From contig CP099652.1 in NCBI GenBank assembly GCA_024123955.1, positions 1,550,001-1,614,000 of the forward strand: a stretch of 64,000 nucleotides of DNA, given 5' to 3'. The notes under the pieces are model-generated. The model ran no database searches. It was not told the origin of the DNA and saw only the letters and a list, made by a program, of their open reading frames with translations. Positions within the stretch are counted from its first letter, which is position 1. Every line of letters starts with the position of its first letter. Shown one piece after another: positions 41,633 to 51,242 of the stretch. Position numbers and translations under genes: made by a program. The DNA is from Oxalobacteraceae bacterium OTU3CINTB1. Lineage in GTDB: Bacteria > Pseudomonadota > Gammaproteobacteria > Burkholderiales > Burkholderiaceae_D.

Positions 41633-44410
41633 TCAGCCCAGCGCGTTTTCCAGCTGCGCGAAATTAAACGGCTTCAGCAAAAACTTGGCCGACGCGTCCG
41701 ACAATCCGGCATTGTCCTTGTCATGCCCGCTGACGAACACGATATCAAGCCCGGGCTGCCCGGCGCGCGCCTGCGCCGCCAGGTCGATGCCGGACATTCG
41801 CGGCAGGCTGATGTCGGTCAGCAGCACCTCGATATCCCCGCGCGCCATGCGCTGCAGGGCTTCCTCGGCCGAGCCCACCGCGTCGACCAGGTGCCCCAGC
41901 GACTCCAGCAACTCGGCCGTCAGCATGCGCGCGTCCTCGTTGTCCTCGACCAGCAAAATACTGCGGCGGCGGCCGCCGCCCGGTTGTGCCGGCGCCGCCT
42001 TCATGCTCGACCTTTCCCTGTGCAGCGCTTCGACGTGCTGGCGGTTGGCGAACATGAACCTGATCTTGCGCGCCAAATCCTCGCGCCGGTAAGGCTTGCT
42101 CAGCAACTCGACCCCGGCGTCGAGCCGGCCGCCATGCACGATGGCGTTTTGCGTGTACCCGGAGGTGAACAGGATCTCCAGCCCCGGCAGGATGGCCTTG
42201 GCCTTGCGCGCCAGGTCCGGACTGCGCAGCTCGCCCGGCATGACCACATCGGTGAACAGCAGATCGATCGGCAAGCCGCTGTCGATGATCGATAACGCGC
42301 TTTGGCCGTCGCTCGCCTTGAGCACGGTGTAGCCGAGGCCCTTGAGGATTTCCACCACCGTTTCCTGCACTTGCAGGTCGTCCTCGACCACCAGCACGGT
42401 TTCGTTGCCGCCAACCACAGGACCGTTGAGCGCGGCCGGCAAGCTATCGAGCTCCGCCATCGAACGCGGCAGATACAACTTGAACGTGGTGCCGTGGCCG
42501 ACTTCGCTGTACACCTTGATGTGGCCCCCGCTTTGCTTGATGAAGCCGTAGGCCATGCTCAGCCCCAGGCCGGTGCCTTCGCCCTCGCGCTTGGTGGTGA
42601 AGAAGGGTTCGAAAATCTTGTCGGACAGATCGGACGGGATGCCGCAGCCGGTGTCGGAGACGGCCAGCATGACGTACTGGCCGGCGCACACCTCCGGATG
42701 GCCGGCGCAGTAGGCGGCATCCAGCTCGGTGTTGCGCAGCTCGATCGTCAGCTTGCCCTGGCCATCCATGGCGTCGCGGGCGTTGATCGCCAGGTTGAGC
42801 AGCACGTTTTCCAATTGGTTGGGGTCGATCAACGTGTGCCACAGGTTGTTGTCGACCGCCAGTTCGACGGCGACAGATTCGCCGATCGCCCGTTGCAGCA
42901 GGTCGTCCATCGCGCCCAGCAGCTCGCGCAGGTCGGCCACCACCGGTTTGAGCGGATGGCGGCGCGCGAACGACAGCAACTGCGAGGCCAGCCGCGCGCC
43001 GCGTTCGACCGCGGTCGTGGCCGTCGTCAGCCGCTTCATGGTGGCCTGGTCGGCGCCGGCCGACAGTTGCAACAGCTGCAAATTGCCCGAGATGATCTGC
43101 AGCACGTTGTTGAAGTCGTGGGCGACGCCGCCGGTCAGCTTGCCGATCGATTCGAGCTTCTCCGCCTGCAACAGCGCCGATTCGGTTTCCCGCAGCGCTA
43201 CGGCGGCGCGTTTTTCGTCGGTGATGTCGCGCCCGACCGCGTGGATCAGGTCGATGTCCGGCACCGCCGTCCAGGAAATGTCGCGCCACGAACCGTCCGC
43301 GTGGCGGTAGCGGTTTTCAAAGCGCAGCGTGGTCAGTCCGCTGGCCAGCCGGCCCACTTCGCTCGAGGTGGCCGCCTGGTCGTCCGTATGCACCAGGGTC
43401 ATGAAGTTGCGGCCGACGATGGCGGGCGCGTCGTAGCCCAGGATCGCGGTCCAGGCCGGATTGATGGAGATGATCTCGGCGTTGAAGTTGGCCACCAGCA
43501 TCAGGTCGGTGGACAGGCGCCACATGCGGTCGCGGTCGGCGGCCTGCTGGTTGATGCGGCGCTCCAGCACCGAGACCGATTCGTGTTGCTTGCGGTAGGC
43601 GTCGCGCAGCGCCTCGGCGTCGAGCGCGCGGCCGGTGACGTCGGAGATGAGGCCGGTCAGGTGGTTGTCGTAGCCCGGTTGCAGATAGCGGCTGCCGCGC
43701 ATGTGCACCCAGTGGATGCTGGTGTCGGGCCAGACGACGCGGAACTCCAGGTCCAGGCCGGCGGCGCCGGTTTGCGTCGATTGCACGGCGGTGGAGACGC
43801 TTTTGCGGTCGGCCGCGTGCACGCGCGAGAGCAGGTGCTCGAGGCGCCAGCCGGTGGTGCCGTCGTCGAGGCCGAAGCATTGCTCGAAGGCGGCGTTGAA
43901 GCTGATGCAGCCCGAGCGTACGTCCAGGTCCCACTCGCCGTAGCGCGCCACTTCCAGCGCGAAGCGCAGTTTGGTGGCGAGCTTGCGTTCGCGCTCGTCC
44001 GCGTCGCGTTGCCTGGTGATGTCGCGCGAGATCGACAGCAGGCCTTGCAGCGAGCCGTCGCTGCCGAGCAGCGGGCTGACGACCACGTCCCACCATTTGA
44101 GCGTGCCTTTGGCGGTGGGGCAGAGCGCCTGGAACTGACCGATACTGCCTGCACGGGCCGTGGCCATCGCCAGGTCAACGTGTTCGCGCGCCGCCTCGGG
44201 CCACAGGCTGGGCCACATGGCGCCGCACACGGCGCCAAAATCGTCGATCTCCATCACGCATTGCCCGTTGACGTTCATCGCCATCAGGCTGCCATCGATA
44301 CCGAGTATCTTGACGCAGTCGGGGCTGTTTTCGAAGATCGACAGGTGGGCCTGCTGGCGCAGCGCGTCGGCGCTCGCCGCTATCAATGCGGTGTGATCGT
44401 GTGTTTCCAT
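41633..44410 (-). CDS. PAS-rich hybrid sensor histidine kinase with two receiver domains
   Basis: This 925-residue protein has no clear membrane segment. Three PAS domains occupy about residues 20-130, 165-265 and 300-405 (FNAEIISINPAWTAILGYDA; ITDEKRAAVALRE). HisKA follows with phospho-His in GKLTGGVAHDFNNVLQIISG, then an ATPase domain (LINLAINARDAMDGQG-type N box; DTGCGIPSDL; GEGTGLGLSMAYGF). Two receivers end the protein (DLLFTDVVMPG; VLLTDISLPRMSG), each with its Asp. It is probably a cytoplasmic redox, light or metabolite sensor. It stands alone, convergent with the DUF6328 gene. Confidence 0.93.
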   Translation of the reverse strand: METHDHTALIAASADALRQQAHLSIFENSPDCVKILGIDGSLMAMNVNGQCVMEIDDFGAVCGAMWPSLWPEAAREHVDLAMATARAGSIGQFQALCPTAKGTLKWWDVVVSPLLGSDGSLQGLLSISRDITRQRDADERERKLATKLRFALEVARYGEWDLDVRSGCISFNAAFEQCFGLDDGTTGWRLEHLLSRVHAADRKSVSTAVQSTQTGAAGLDLEFRVVWPDTSIHWVHMRGSRYLQPGYDNHLTGLISDVTGRALDAEALRDAYRKQHESVSVLERRINQQAADRDRMWRLSTDLMLVANFNAEIISINPAWTAILGYDAPAIVGRNFMTLVHTDDQAATSSEVGRLASGLTTLRFENRYRHADGSWRDISWTAVPDIDLIHAVGRDITDEKRAAVALRETESALLQAEKLESIGKLTGGVAHDFNNVLQIISGNLQLLQLSAGADQATMKRLTTATTAVERGARLASQLLSFARRHPLKPVVADLRELLGAMDDLLQRAIGESVAVELAVDNNLWHTLIDPNQLENVLLNLAINARDAMDGQGKLTIELRNTELDAAYCAGHPEVCAGQYVMLAVSDTGCGIPSDLSDKIFEPFFTTKREGEGTGLGLSMAYGFIKQSGGHIKVYSEVGHGTTFKLYLPRSMAELDSLPAALNGPVVGGNETVLVVEDDLQVQETVVEILKGLGYTVLKASDGQSALSIIDSGLPIDLLFTDVVMPGELRSPDLARKAKAILPGLEILFTSGYTQNAIVHGGRLDAGVELLSKPYRREDLARKIRFMFANRQHVEALHRERSSMKAAPAQPGGGRRRSILLVEDNEDARMLTAELLESLGHLVDAVGSAEEALQRMARGDIEVLLTDISLPRMSGIDLAAQARAGQPGLDIVFVSGHDKDNAGLSDASAKFLLKPFNFAQLENALG

Positions 44411-44645
44411 AAAGCTCCAAAGACCCGGGACGGATTTCGCGGTAAAAAGTTGTGCGGTCTCGCGGGGTCTGGGCTAGTGGCACGTCCGCAGTGTACATCA
44501 GCGAACTCGACGGTTCGCGTCTCGTTGAGCAAAAAAAATCGAGGATGCAAGTTAAGTACGCAAGCGTACAGATGAGTTAGCTCAGCTTGGCTATTCTGTC
44601 TCTCAAGCCAAGCCATTCCGGTTTGCACCAAACAGGAGCAACATC

Positions 44646-44825
44646 ATGAACAAAGACCAAATCGAAGGTAAGCTGAAAAACATCGGCGGCAAGATTCAGG
44701 AAGAAGTCGGCGATCTGATCGACTCGCCAGAGCAAGAAGCCAAAGGCCTGGCTAACCAAGCCGAAGGTAAAGTACAAGAGAAAGTCGGCGACCTGAAAGA
44801 AGCCGCCAAAATCGCCACCAAGTAA
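44646..44825 (+). CDS. CsbD-family stress protein
   Basis: This 59-residue hydrophilic protein reads MNKDQIEGKLKNIGGKIQEE, then VGDLIDSPEQEAKGLAN and GKVQEKVGDLKEAA, two copies of the CsbD helix pattern. Family members are abundant under general stress and their molecular role is unclear. CAGGAG precedes the ATG. An excellent terminator follows. Codon use (GAA, AAA, GGT) suggests high expression. Confidence 0.92.
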   Translation: MNKDQIEGKLKNIGGKIQEEVGDLIDSPEQEAKGLANQAEGKVQEKVGDLKEAAKIATK

Positions 44826-44840
44826 TTTAGGTCGCAATTG

Positions 44841-44879
44841 AAAAAAGCCCCTGGGTGCTTCGGCACACAGGGGCTTTTT
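44841..44879. terminator. Bidirectional terminator with UUCG tetraloop
   Basis: Stem AAAAAGCCCCTG/CAGGGGCTTTTT with an inner GTGC-TTCG-GCAC helix. A-run and T-run on the two sides make it work in both directions. It separates csbD from the convergent DUF4136 gene. Confidence 0.9.
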
Positions 44880-44935
44880 GGTTGTGGAGCAAAGTTGAAA
44901 CCCGGTTGCAATCACCGGGCCCGCTGGCGCCGGTG

Positions 44936-45628
44936 TCAGCGGGCCGGCGCGGCCTGCCCGGCCACCGCCGCCGGCGCTTCCACCGTCTGGGTGCTTGGAT
45001 CGATCTTGAGGTCGACCCGGCGCGGTACGCCGCTCTGGCCGGGGAAGCCGGTGAACGCGCTTTGCACCAAGGCCGGCATCACATACGGCGTGGCCTGGAT
45101 CAGGCTGGTATTTTGCACCGTCACGTCATACAGCTTGCGGCCGGTCGTGGTGTTGATGGTCACGCGCAGCTGGCGCTGGTACTGGTGCTTGATGCGCTCT
45201 TCCACGCGCATCGTGTGGAAACGGAACGGATCATAAAAATACGGGCGATAGCCGTAGCCCCAGCGCGAATAACCCCAGCCGTAACGGCCGTAGCCCGGCC
45301 CCCAGTACGATCCCATGAACGGATCATCCGCTTCCAGCACGCGCACCGGATGGTCGATGGTCACGTATTTCATGCCCACCAGTAATTTTGGCTGCTGGCC
45401 CTCGGCGGCTTGGCGGAAGCCCAGCTTGCCCAACTCATTGCTCACGAGAACTTGGTAGCTGCGGTATTCCAGCGTGTCGTCGGCCCCCTGCGGCGCTTCG
45501 AAGGCATAGGTTTTGTCCGGCAGGTCGGCCGGCCAATCGTTGAAGGCGGTGACATTGCTGCGGATGGTGGTGGCGCAGCCGCTCAACAGCATGACGGCGG
45601 CAGTCGCCAGGATGGCGAGATATTTCAT
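44936..45628 (-). CDS. DUF4136-domain lipoprotein
   Basis: This 230-residue lipoprotein has signal MKYLAILATAAVMLLSGCAT and a DUF4136 region (YAFEAPQGADDTLEYRSYQV; VSNELGKLGFRQ). It has an aromatic, Gly/Tyr-rich middle (YGRYGWGYSRWGYGYRPYFY) and LRVTINTTTGRKLYDVTVQN. It is probably an outer-membrane lipoprotein facing the periplasm; its function is unknown. The C-terminus is Ala/Pro-rich. Confidence 0.88.
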   Translation of the reverse strand: MKYLAILATAAVMLLSGCATTIRSNVTAFNDWPADLPDKTYAFEAPQGADDTLEYRSYQVLVSNELGKLGFRQAAEGQQPKLLVGMKYVTIDHPVRVLEADDPFMGSYWGPGYGRYGWGYSRWGYGYRPYFYDPFRFHTMRVEERIKHQYQRQLRVTINTTTGRKLYDVTVQNTSLIQATPYVMPALVQSAFTGFPGQSGVPRRVDLKIDPSTQTVEAPAAVAGQAAPAR

Positions 45629-45732
45629 GGTGGTGCCCTCTCAGGTAAGACGGTATTTTCCAGTACTAAGTTTACGACGCGCGCCGGGACCGTGCACGAT
45701 TATTACAGATTGTTACGGCGGCGTGGAAACAA

Positions 45733-45756
45733 GCAACTTATTCATGGCAACTTATT
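45733..45756. repeat. Direct repeat GCAACTTATT upstream of pepN
   Basis: Two exact 10-base copies start 14 bases apart (45733, 45747), in the stretch about 100 bases before the pepN ATG. They may be a regulator site or chance. Confidence 0.35.
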
Positions 45757-45858
45757 GCGCCAACCTGGCCCCGGCCATGTCCGTCGCAGGCAATTCACAC
45801 GTCCGCAGGCGCTGGTATTGGTAAAATAGGCTTTTGCCTACGTCCACCCAGAGCCCCC

Positions 45859-48528
45859 ATGCGCACAGATAGCAGCCCCACGACGATATATCGCAAAGAT
45901 TACACCCCTCCAGCGTTCCTGGTCGATACGGTTGAACTGGGCTTCGATCTCGATCCCGACCGCACCGTGGTGGCCAACCGCATCACGATGCGGCACAACC
46001 CGGCGAGCCAGAGTCAGGACATCGTGTTGCACGGCGAGGAGATCGAACTGGTGCAGCTGCGCATGAACGGTAAAGCGCTGGCGCCGACCGAATACAAGCT
46101 CGACGGCTCGACCTTGACGATCCGGAAGGCCCCGGCAGATGTGGTGCTGGAGATTGAAACGTTGTGCGCGCCGGTGCAAAACACCACGTTGTCCGGGTTG
46201 TACGTATCGAACGGCAACTTCTTCACGCAATGCGAGGCCGAAGGCTTCCGCCGCATCACCTATTTCCCCGACCGTCCGGACGTGATGGCCAAGTACACCG
46301 TCATGCTGCGCGCCGACAAGGCCGCCTACCCGGTGCTGCTGTCGAACGGCAACCTGATCGAAGAGGGCGACCTCGACGACGGGCGCCACTACGCCAAATG
46401 GGAAGACCCGTTCAAAAAGCCGTCCTACCTGTTCGCGCTGGTCGCCGCGCGCCTGGTGTGCCAGGAGGAGAAGTACACGCTCAACTCCGGACGCGAGGTG
46501 CTGCTCCAGGTGTGGGTGGAGGACGGCAACCTCGACAAGACCGACTACGCCATGCAGTCGCTGAAAAACTCGATCCGCTGGGACGAGGAGCGCTTCGGCC
46601 TGGAGCTGGACCTGGACCGCTTCATGATCGTCGCCGTCGGCGACTTCAACATGGGCGCGATGGAGAACAAGGGCCTCAACATCTTCAACACCAAGTTCGT
46701 GCTGGCCAATCCGCGCGTGGCGACCGACGTCGATTACGCCGGCATCGAGGCGGTGGTGGGCCATGAGTACTTCCACAACTGGACCGGCAACCGCGTCACG
46801 TGCCGCGACTGGTTCCAGCTGTCGCTGAAGGAAGGCCTGACGGTGTTCCGCGACCAGGAGTTCAGCGCCGACATGATCGGCACCGACAGCGGCCGCGCCG
46901 TCACCCGCATCGACCAGGTGCGCACCCTGCGCCAGGCGCAGTTCCCCGAGGACGCCGGCCCGATGGCGCACCCGGTGCGTCCCGACTCCTTCGTCGAGAT
47001 CAACAACTTCTACACGGTGACCGTGTACGAAAAGGGCGCCGAAGTGGTGCGCATGTATCAAACCCTGTTGGGCCGCGAAGGCTTCCGCAAGGGCATGGAC
47101 CTGTACTTCGAACGTCACGACGGGCAGGCGGTGACCTGCGACGACTTCCGCGCCGCCATGGCCGATTCGAGCGGCCGCGATCTGCGCCAGTTCGAGCGCT
47201 GGTACAGCCAGGCCGGCACGCCGGTGGTCACCGCGCGCACGCGCTACGACGCCGTCAAGCGCAACTTCGACATCATCCTCAGCCAGCGCAGCACCGCATC
47301 GGCGGGCCAGCCGGACAAGCTGCCGTTCCACATTCCGGTGGCGGTCGGCCTGCTGTCGGCAAGCGGCAAGGACCTGCCTTTAACCCTGGAAGGCGGCAAG
47401 CACGCCAAGGGCGCCACCACGGTAGTCCTGGAGTTGACCGAACAAGAGCAGATTTTCCGCTTCCGCAATGTCGACGAACGTCCGACGCCGTCGATCCTGC
47501 GCGACTTCTCGGCGCCGGTGGTGCTGGAATACGACTACACCGACGCCGAACTGCTCCACCTGTTCAGCCATGACAGCGACCCGGTCAACCGCTGGGAAGC
47601 GGGCCAGCGGCTGGCCATGGCGCGCCTGCTCAAGCTGACCGCGCAAGTGGCGGCCGCCGGCGGCAGCGACGCCGGCCTGAAACTGGACGCCACCTTCATC
47701 ACCGCCCAGCGCACCTTGCTGACCGACGACACGCTCGACCCGGCCTTCCGCGAGCTGGCCTTGATCCTGCCGTCGGAAACCATCATCGCCGAGCAGATGG
47801 ACGTGGTCGACCCGCAAGCGATCCACACCGCGCGCCAGTTCATGCGCCGTACCATCGGTGCCGCGCTCAAGACCGAGCTGCTGTCGCAGTACCACGCCAA
47901 TCAGACGCCGGGCGAATACAGCCCGGACGCCTTGTCGGCCGGCAAGCGGGCGTTGAAGAACCTGTGCCTGTCGTACCTGATGGTGGCGCCGGACATGGCG
48001 GAGCTCAAGCTCGCGCAGCAGCAGTTCGAAAAGGCCGGCAACATGACCGACCGCTCCGCCGCGCTGGTGGCGATGATCCACAGCGGCGCCGAAGCCGGCC
48101 CGTATCTGAAGAACTTCTACGAAGACTTCGAAAACGAAGCGCTGGTCATCGACAAATGGTTCGCCATGCAGGCGTCGGCGCCGACCACCAACCTCGCCGG
48201 CGTGCGCAAGTTGATGCAGCACCCGGCCTTCACGTTGAAGAACCCGAACCGCGCGCGCAGCTTGATCTTCAACTTCACCAGCGGCAATCCGTCGCAGTTC
48301 CACGCCGCCGACGGCAGCGCCTACGAATTCTGGGCCGAGCACGTGATCAAGCTCGATGCCATCAATCCGCAGGTCGCCGCGCGGCTGGCACGCGGCATGG
48401 ACCGCTGGCGCCGATACGCCCCGGCGCTTCAGGCCAAGATGAAGCGCGCGCTGGAAAAGGTCGCGGCCCGCGCCAAGCTCTCGAACGACGTGCTTGAAGT
48501 GGTGACCAAGGCACTCGCGAACCAATAA
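45859..48528 (+). CDS. pepN: Aminopeptidase N (M1 metallopeptidase)
   Basis: This 889-residue broad-specificity aminopeptidase has the substrate-binding motif GAMEN. The zinc site is complete: His302, Glu303 and His306 in HEYFHNWTG, plus Glu325 in SLKEGLTVF. The C-terminal helical domain is present ([33 protein letters not shown]). Length matches the proteobacterial PepN subfamily. It is cytoplasmic and degrades peptides from proteasome-like proteases. Confidence 0.97.
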   Translation: MRTDSSPTTIYRKDYTPPAFLVDTVELGFDLDPDRTVVANRITMRHNPASQSQDIVLHGEEIELVQLRMNGKALAPTEYKLDGSTLTIRKAPADVVLEIETLCAPVQNTTLSGLYVSNGNFFTQCEAEGFRRITYFPDRPDVMAKYTVMLRADKAAYPVLLSNGNLIEEGDLDDGRHYAKWEDPFKKPSYLFALVAARLVCQEEKYTLNSGREVLLQVWVEDGNLDKTDYAMQSLKNSIRWDEERFGLELDLDRFMIVAVGDFNMGAMENKGLNIFNTKFVLANPRVATDVDYAGIEAVVGHEYFHNWTGNRVTCRDWFQLSLKEGLTVFRDQEFSADMIGTDSGRAVTRIDQVRTLRQAQFPEDAGPMAHPVRPDSFVEINNFYTVTVYEKGAEVVRMYQTLLGREGFRKGMDLYFERHDGQAVTCDDFRAAMADSSGRDLRQFERWYSQAGTPVVTARTRYDAVKRNFDIILSQRSTASAGQPDKLPFHIPVAVGLLSASGKDLPLTLEGGKHAKGATTVVLELTEQEQIFRFRNVDERPTPSILRDFSAPVVLEYDYTDAELLHLFSHDSDPVNRWEAGQRLAMARLLKLTAQVAAAGGSDAGLKLDATFITAQRTLLTDDTLDPAFRELALILPSETIIAEQMDVVDPQAIHTARQFMRRTIGAALKTELLSQYHANQTPGEYSPDALSAGKRALKNLCLSYLMVAPDMAELKLAQQQFEKAGNMTDRSAALVAMIHSGAEAGPYLKNFYEDFENEALVIDKWFAMQASAPTTNLAGVRKLMQHPAFTLKNPNRARSLIFNFTSGNPSQFHAADGSAYEFWAEHVIKLDAINPQVAARLARGMDRWRRYAPALQAKMKRALEKVAARAKLSNDVLEVVTKALANQ

Positions 48529-48565
48529 CGATTTAAACGATTTATATTTCACCACAAGGGAAACC

Positions 48566-49567
48566 ATGAAACGCATCAGCCTCACTCAATACCTGGTCGA
48601 AGAACAGCGCCAGAACAACACGATCCCGGCCGAACTGCGTCTGCTGATCGAAGTGGTCGCGCGCGCGTGCAAGACCATCAGCCACGCCGTGGGCAAGGGC
48701 GCGCTGGGCGAAGTGCTCGGCACCGCCGACACCGAAAACGTCCAGGGCGAAGTGCAGAAAAAACTCGACATCATCTCCAACGAGATCCTGCTCGAAGCGA
48801 ATGAATGGGGCGGCCACCTGGCGGCGATGGCGTCGGAAGAGATGGAAACCATCCACCCGATCCCGAACCGCTATCCGAAGGGCGAGTACATGCTGACGTT
48901 CGATCCGCTGGACGGCTCGTCGAACATCGACGTCAACGTCTCGATCGGCACCATCTTCTCGGTGCTGAAGGCGCCGGAAGGCATGGGCGAACCGACCGAG
49001 GAAGCGTTCATGCAGGCAGGCACCAAGCAGGTCGCCGCCGGCTACGCCGTGTACGGCCCTCAGACCATGCTGGTGCTCACCACCGGCAATGGCGTCAACT
49101 GCTTCACGCTGGACCGCGAAATGGGTTCGTGGGTGCTGACACAGCGCGATATGAAGATCCCGGCCAAGACCAAGGAATTCGCCATCAACATGTCGAACGC
49201 GCGCCACTGGCACGCGCCGGTCAAGCGTTACGTCGACGAGCTGCTGGAAGGTGAGAACGGCCCGCGCGGCACCAACTTCAACATGCGCTGGGTGGCCTCG
49301 ATGGTCGCCGACGTGCACCGCATCCTGAACCGCGGCGGCATCTTCATGTACCCGGCCGATACGCGCGACACGTCGATGCCGGGCAAGCTGCGTTTGATGT
49401 ACGAGGCGAATCCGATGGCCTTCATCGTCGAGCAGGCGGGCGGCTCGGCCACCGACGGCACCCAGCGCATCATGGAGATCCAGCCGCACAAGCTGCACCA
49501 GCGCGTGCCGGTGTTCCTGGGATCGCGCGACGAGGTGGCGGTGGTGACGGGCTACCATCAGGGCTGA
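48566..49567 (+). CDS. fbp: Fructose-1,6-bisphosphatase class 1
   Basis: This 333-residue gluconeogenic enzyme shows the metal-binding signature [20 protein letters not shown], upstream [13 protein letters not shown] and the substrate loop [19 protein letters not shown] lies nine bases before the ATG. It follows pepN by 37 bases and may be co-transcribed. Confidence 0.97.
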   Translation: MKRISLTQYLVEEQRQNNTIPAELRLLIEVVARACKTISHAVGKGALGEVLGTADTENVQGEVQKKLDIISNEILLEANEWGGHLAAMASEEMETIHPIPNRYPKGEYMLTFDPLDGSSNIDVNVSIGTIFSVLKAPEGMGEPTEEAFMQAGTKQVAAGYAVYGPQTMLVLTTGNGVNCFTLDREMGSWVLTQRDMKIPAKTKEFAINMSNARHWHAPVKRYVDELLEGENGPRGTNFNMRWVASMVADVHRILNRGGIFMYPADTRDTSMPGKLRLMYEANPMAFIVEQAGGSATDGTQRIMEIQPHKLHQRVPVFLGSRDEVAVVTGYHQG

Positions 49568-49669
49568 TTGGGCGGTTTCTAGCCTGTTTGACGCACAAAG
49601 CAATGACATTTTTGCAGCGTGGCTAAAATTTATTGGTTTTAGGGCTAGCGTGCAGTAAGAAATATTTGT

Positions 49670-49675
49670 TAGAAT
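49670..49675 (+). promoter_or_regulatory. -10 element of the tRNA-Thr gene
   Basis: TAGAAT lies ten bases before the tRNA 5' end, inside an A+T-rich segment. No good -35 is seen at 16-18 bp spacing. The following GTGCGAC would be the start region. Confidence 0.45.
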
Positions 49676-49685
49676 GTGCGACTTC

Positions 49686-49761
49686 GCCGCTTTAGCTCAG
49701 TTGGTAGAGCAGTTCATTCGTAATGAAAAGGTCGCCAGTTCGATTCCGGCAAGCGGCACCA
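49686..49761 (+). tRNA. thrV: tRNA-Thr(CGU)
   Basis: The 76-base gene folds into a full cloverleaf with encoded CCA. Acceptor GCCGCTT pairs with AAGCGGC; the D stem is GCTC/GAGC; the anticodon loop TTCGTAA gives anticodon CGT (codon ACG). The T stem GCCAG/CCGGC has one A-C mismatch at positions 52-62, and position 27-43 is G-A. It is the attachment site for the element remnant downstream. The gene symbol is only indicative. Confidence 0.93.
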
Positions 49762-49794
49762 GAACTCAGCAGTAAAAAGTGTCAAGAAGTCTCG

Positions 49795-49829
49795 AAACCC
49801 GCCTCTCTCATAGGGAGCGCGGGTTTTTT
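49795..49829 (+). terminator. Rho-independent terminator after tRNA-Thr
   Basis: AAACCCGC pairs with GCGGGTTT, with an inner CTCTC/GGGAG helix and six T residues at the end. It lies 34 bases after the tRNA CCA. Confidence 0.85.
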
Positions 49830-49873
49830 GTTGTCTCGTGGTTTAGCGAGGTGTAGCATGAAATCCAGAACCG

Positions 49874-49903
49874 GTGAGGGACAAATTGGCGCTTGTCCCT
49901 CAC
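49874..49903. repeat. 11-bp inverted repeat GTGAGGGACAA ... TTGTCCCTCAC
   Basis: Perfect arms are separated by 8 bp, and a third related copy (TTGGTCCCTCA) follows at 49912-49922. It lies between the tRNA terminator and the broken integrase, where recombinase arm-type sites or the old attachment region would be expected. Confidence 0.6.
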
Positions 49904-49953
49904 GAAAAATGTTGGTCCCTCAATCGGCGCCGCACTCGGAATGGCATTGCGCC

Positions 49954-50258
49954 ATGACACTCACCGACCTTTTTATCCGGAAACTCAAGCATTCCGGCAA
50001 GCCCAGTGGCGACAAATACAGCGACGGCCGCGCGCTGTACCTGTCGGTCGCGCAGAACACCTCTCGCACTGGCGCTCGTGTGGCTGGCGAAGATGGACGC
50101 CAGCCGCAGCACCGCCATTGCGCGCCGCAGAGTGGCGCGAATTCGACCTCGATGGCGCCGCGTGGCGCATCCCTGCCGCCAAGATTAAAATGCGCACGGA
50201 GCACATGGTGCCGCTGTCCACGCAGGCGCTGGAGATCCTGCGCCAGCTGCGCCGTATA
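49954..50258 (+). pseudogene. Tyrosine (P4-type) integrase remnant
   Basis: The first part reads MTLTDLFIRKLKHSGKPSGD and YSDGRALYLSV, the DUF4102-like arm-binding domain of tRNA-directed integrases. In another frame from about 50121 comes LRAAEWREFDLDGAAWRIPA and KMRTEHMVPLSTQALEILRQ, the start of the catalytic domain. Most of the middle and the catalytic His-Arg-Tyr end are missing, so the gene has suffered a large internal deletion, a frame change and 3' loss. It marks an old integration event at the tRNA. Confidence 0.85.
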
Positions 50259-50369
50259 ACGGGAGTTTACCAAACCTATCGGAGCGACAACCATTCTGAC
50301 ACCGGGGGCTATATGGCAGGCGACCTGGACCAGCCTGCCAAACCCGGTCGTGCCATTGCGCCGGGACAG

Positions 50370-50400
50370 AAAAATGGCGCAGGTTTTACGCTGCGCCATT
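50370..50400 (-). terminator. Terminator of the yefM-yoeB operon
   Basis: On the minus strand, AATGGCGCAG and CTGCGCCATT form a perfect 10-bp stem with an 8-nt loop, followed by a short T-run. It begins four bases after the yoeB stop. Confidence 0.8.
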
Positions 50401-50404
50401 GTGC

Positions 50405-50704
50405 TTAACTGTAGTGGAAGCGACAGGCGACGATGTGAAGCGTGCCTTCCAGCATCGTGTACACCAGACGGTGCTCACGATCAATCCGCCGAGACCAAAG
50501 TCCCGTCAAAGTGCCCTTAAGTGGCTCCGGCTTGCCGATGCCTTTGAAGGGATCAGATTTGCAGGCATCAATCAGTTGATTGACCTTCTCGGCCAACAGC
50601 GGATCGGTTTTCTGCCAATGCTGATAGTCTTCCCATCCATTGTCCGTAAATGATACTGCGGACTGTTTAGCTTGTTCTTTGTTGCTTGCCTTCTTGTTTT
50701 TCAT
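50405..50704 (-). CDS. yoeB: YoeB-family ribosome-dependent mRNA interferase toxin
   Basis: This 99-residue toxin has the family core WEDYQHWQKTDPLLAEKVNQ, GIGKPEPLKGTLTGLWSRRI, EHRLVYTM and ACRFHYS. The catalytic set is intact: Glu60, Arg73 and His97, matching E. coli Glu46, Arg65 and His83. It has about 16 extra N-terminal residues (MKNKKASNKEQAKQSA) compared with E. coli YoeB, since no later start codon is available. It overlaps yefM by 38 bases, so translation is coupled. Confidence 0.94.
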   Translation of the reverse strand: MKNKKASNKEQAKQSAVSFTDNGWEDYQHWQKTDPLLAEKVNQLIDACKSDPFKGIGKPEPLKGTLTGLWSRRIDREHRLVYTMLEGTLHIVACRFHYS

Positions 50705-50954
50705 GCCGGATCAGCTCCCGTTTTCGGGCCGTGCCAGCTTTCAGCTGCTCTATAGACTCCAGCAGCCGGTTGGCGTTTTTCGGTGAACCGAGAAGATACA
50801 GCGTTTCCTCGATGCTATTGAAATCGGCCAGCGACAGCATCACCACGGCATCACCGCTTTGACGGGTGATGATGGTAGGGCTGTGGTCGGTGCAAACGTC
50901 GTCCATCACAGCTTTGAGCCCGGCGCGTGCCTCGCTAAAAGTTAAGATGTTCAT
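50667..50954 (-). CDS. yefM: YefM-family antitoxin
   Basis: This 95-residue antitoxin of the Phd/YefM family has an N-terminal DNA-binding fold (MNILTFSEARAGLKAVMDDV, then HSPTIITRQSGDAVVMLSLA). The toxin-neutralising C-terminus begins FNSIEETLYLLGSPKNANRL. It binds YoeB and represses its own operon; a promoter with TGTACA operators lies upstream. The module appears complete in an otherwise decayed island. Confidence 0.94.
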   Translation of the reverse strand: MNILTFSEARAGLKAVMDDVCTDHSPTIITRQSGDAVVMLSLADFNSIEETLYLLGSPKNANRLLESIEQLKAGTARKRELIRHEKQEGKQQRTS

Positions 50955-51137
50955 TTGATCTTTGCCTTTCTCGACCGGGGTTCGCGACCAGCGACGGCCT
51001 CCCTAGTTTGTCGCTCCCCTAAGGGGGAATTGTAGGTGTCCTCCAGCTTCTTGCTGGGAAGGTGGCACTAAAGATAATGCTAACGATAAATAAGACGGCG
51101 ATTTCGCTGGTTACTCATTTCTCACCGCTTAGAAAAC

Positions 51138-51187
51138 ATTGTACGCATATCTGTACATCTGGTCAACATGGTACGGATTTTTGTACA
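51138..51187 (-). promoter_or_regulatory. yefM-yoeB promoter with paired TGTACA operators
   Basis: On the minus strand, -35 TTGACC (51161-51166) and -10 TACAAT (51138-51143) are exactly 17 bp apart, each 5/6 to consensus. TGTAC-type motifs are centred at 142.5, 154.5, 172.5 and 184.5 (plus 51000): two pairs, each 12 bp centre to centre. Paired TGTACA palindromes at this spacing are the known operator layout of E. coli yefM-yoeB. Confidence 0.8.
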
Positions 51188-51242
51188 ACAGTGTCCTGAG
51201 GCACTGGCAGCGGCCAGTAGGCGATAGTCACCGTTATGGCCA

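Noticed and set aside
42302..44575. 757-codon open frame antisense to the PAS hybrid kinase
   Set aside because: The minus-strand kinase has every expected motif; the opposite frame is Arg/Gln/His-rich with no fold signature.
44500..44600. GTACGC-AA-GCGTAC inverted repeat upstream of csbD as an operator
   Set aside because: Arms are only six bases, and no second copy or promoter alignment supports it.
49743..50010. ATTCCGGCAAGC shared by the tRNA 3' end and the integrase start, as att direct repeats
   Set aside because: In the integrase it encodes the conserved HSGKP segment, and the match does not reach the tRNA end, so coincidence of common codons is more likely than an attachment duplication.
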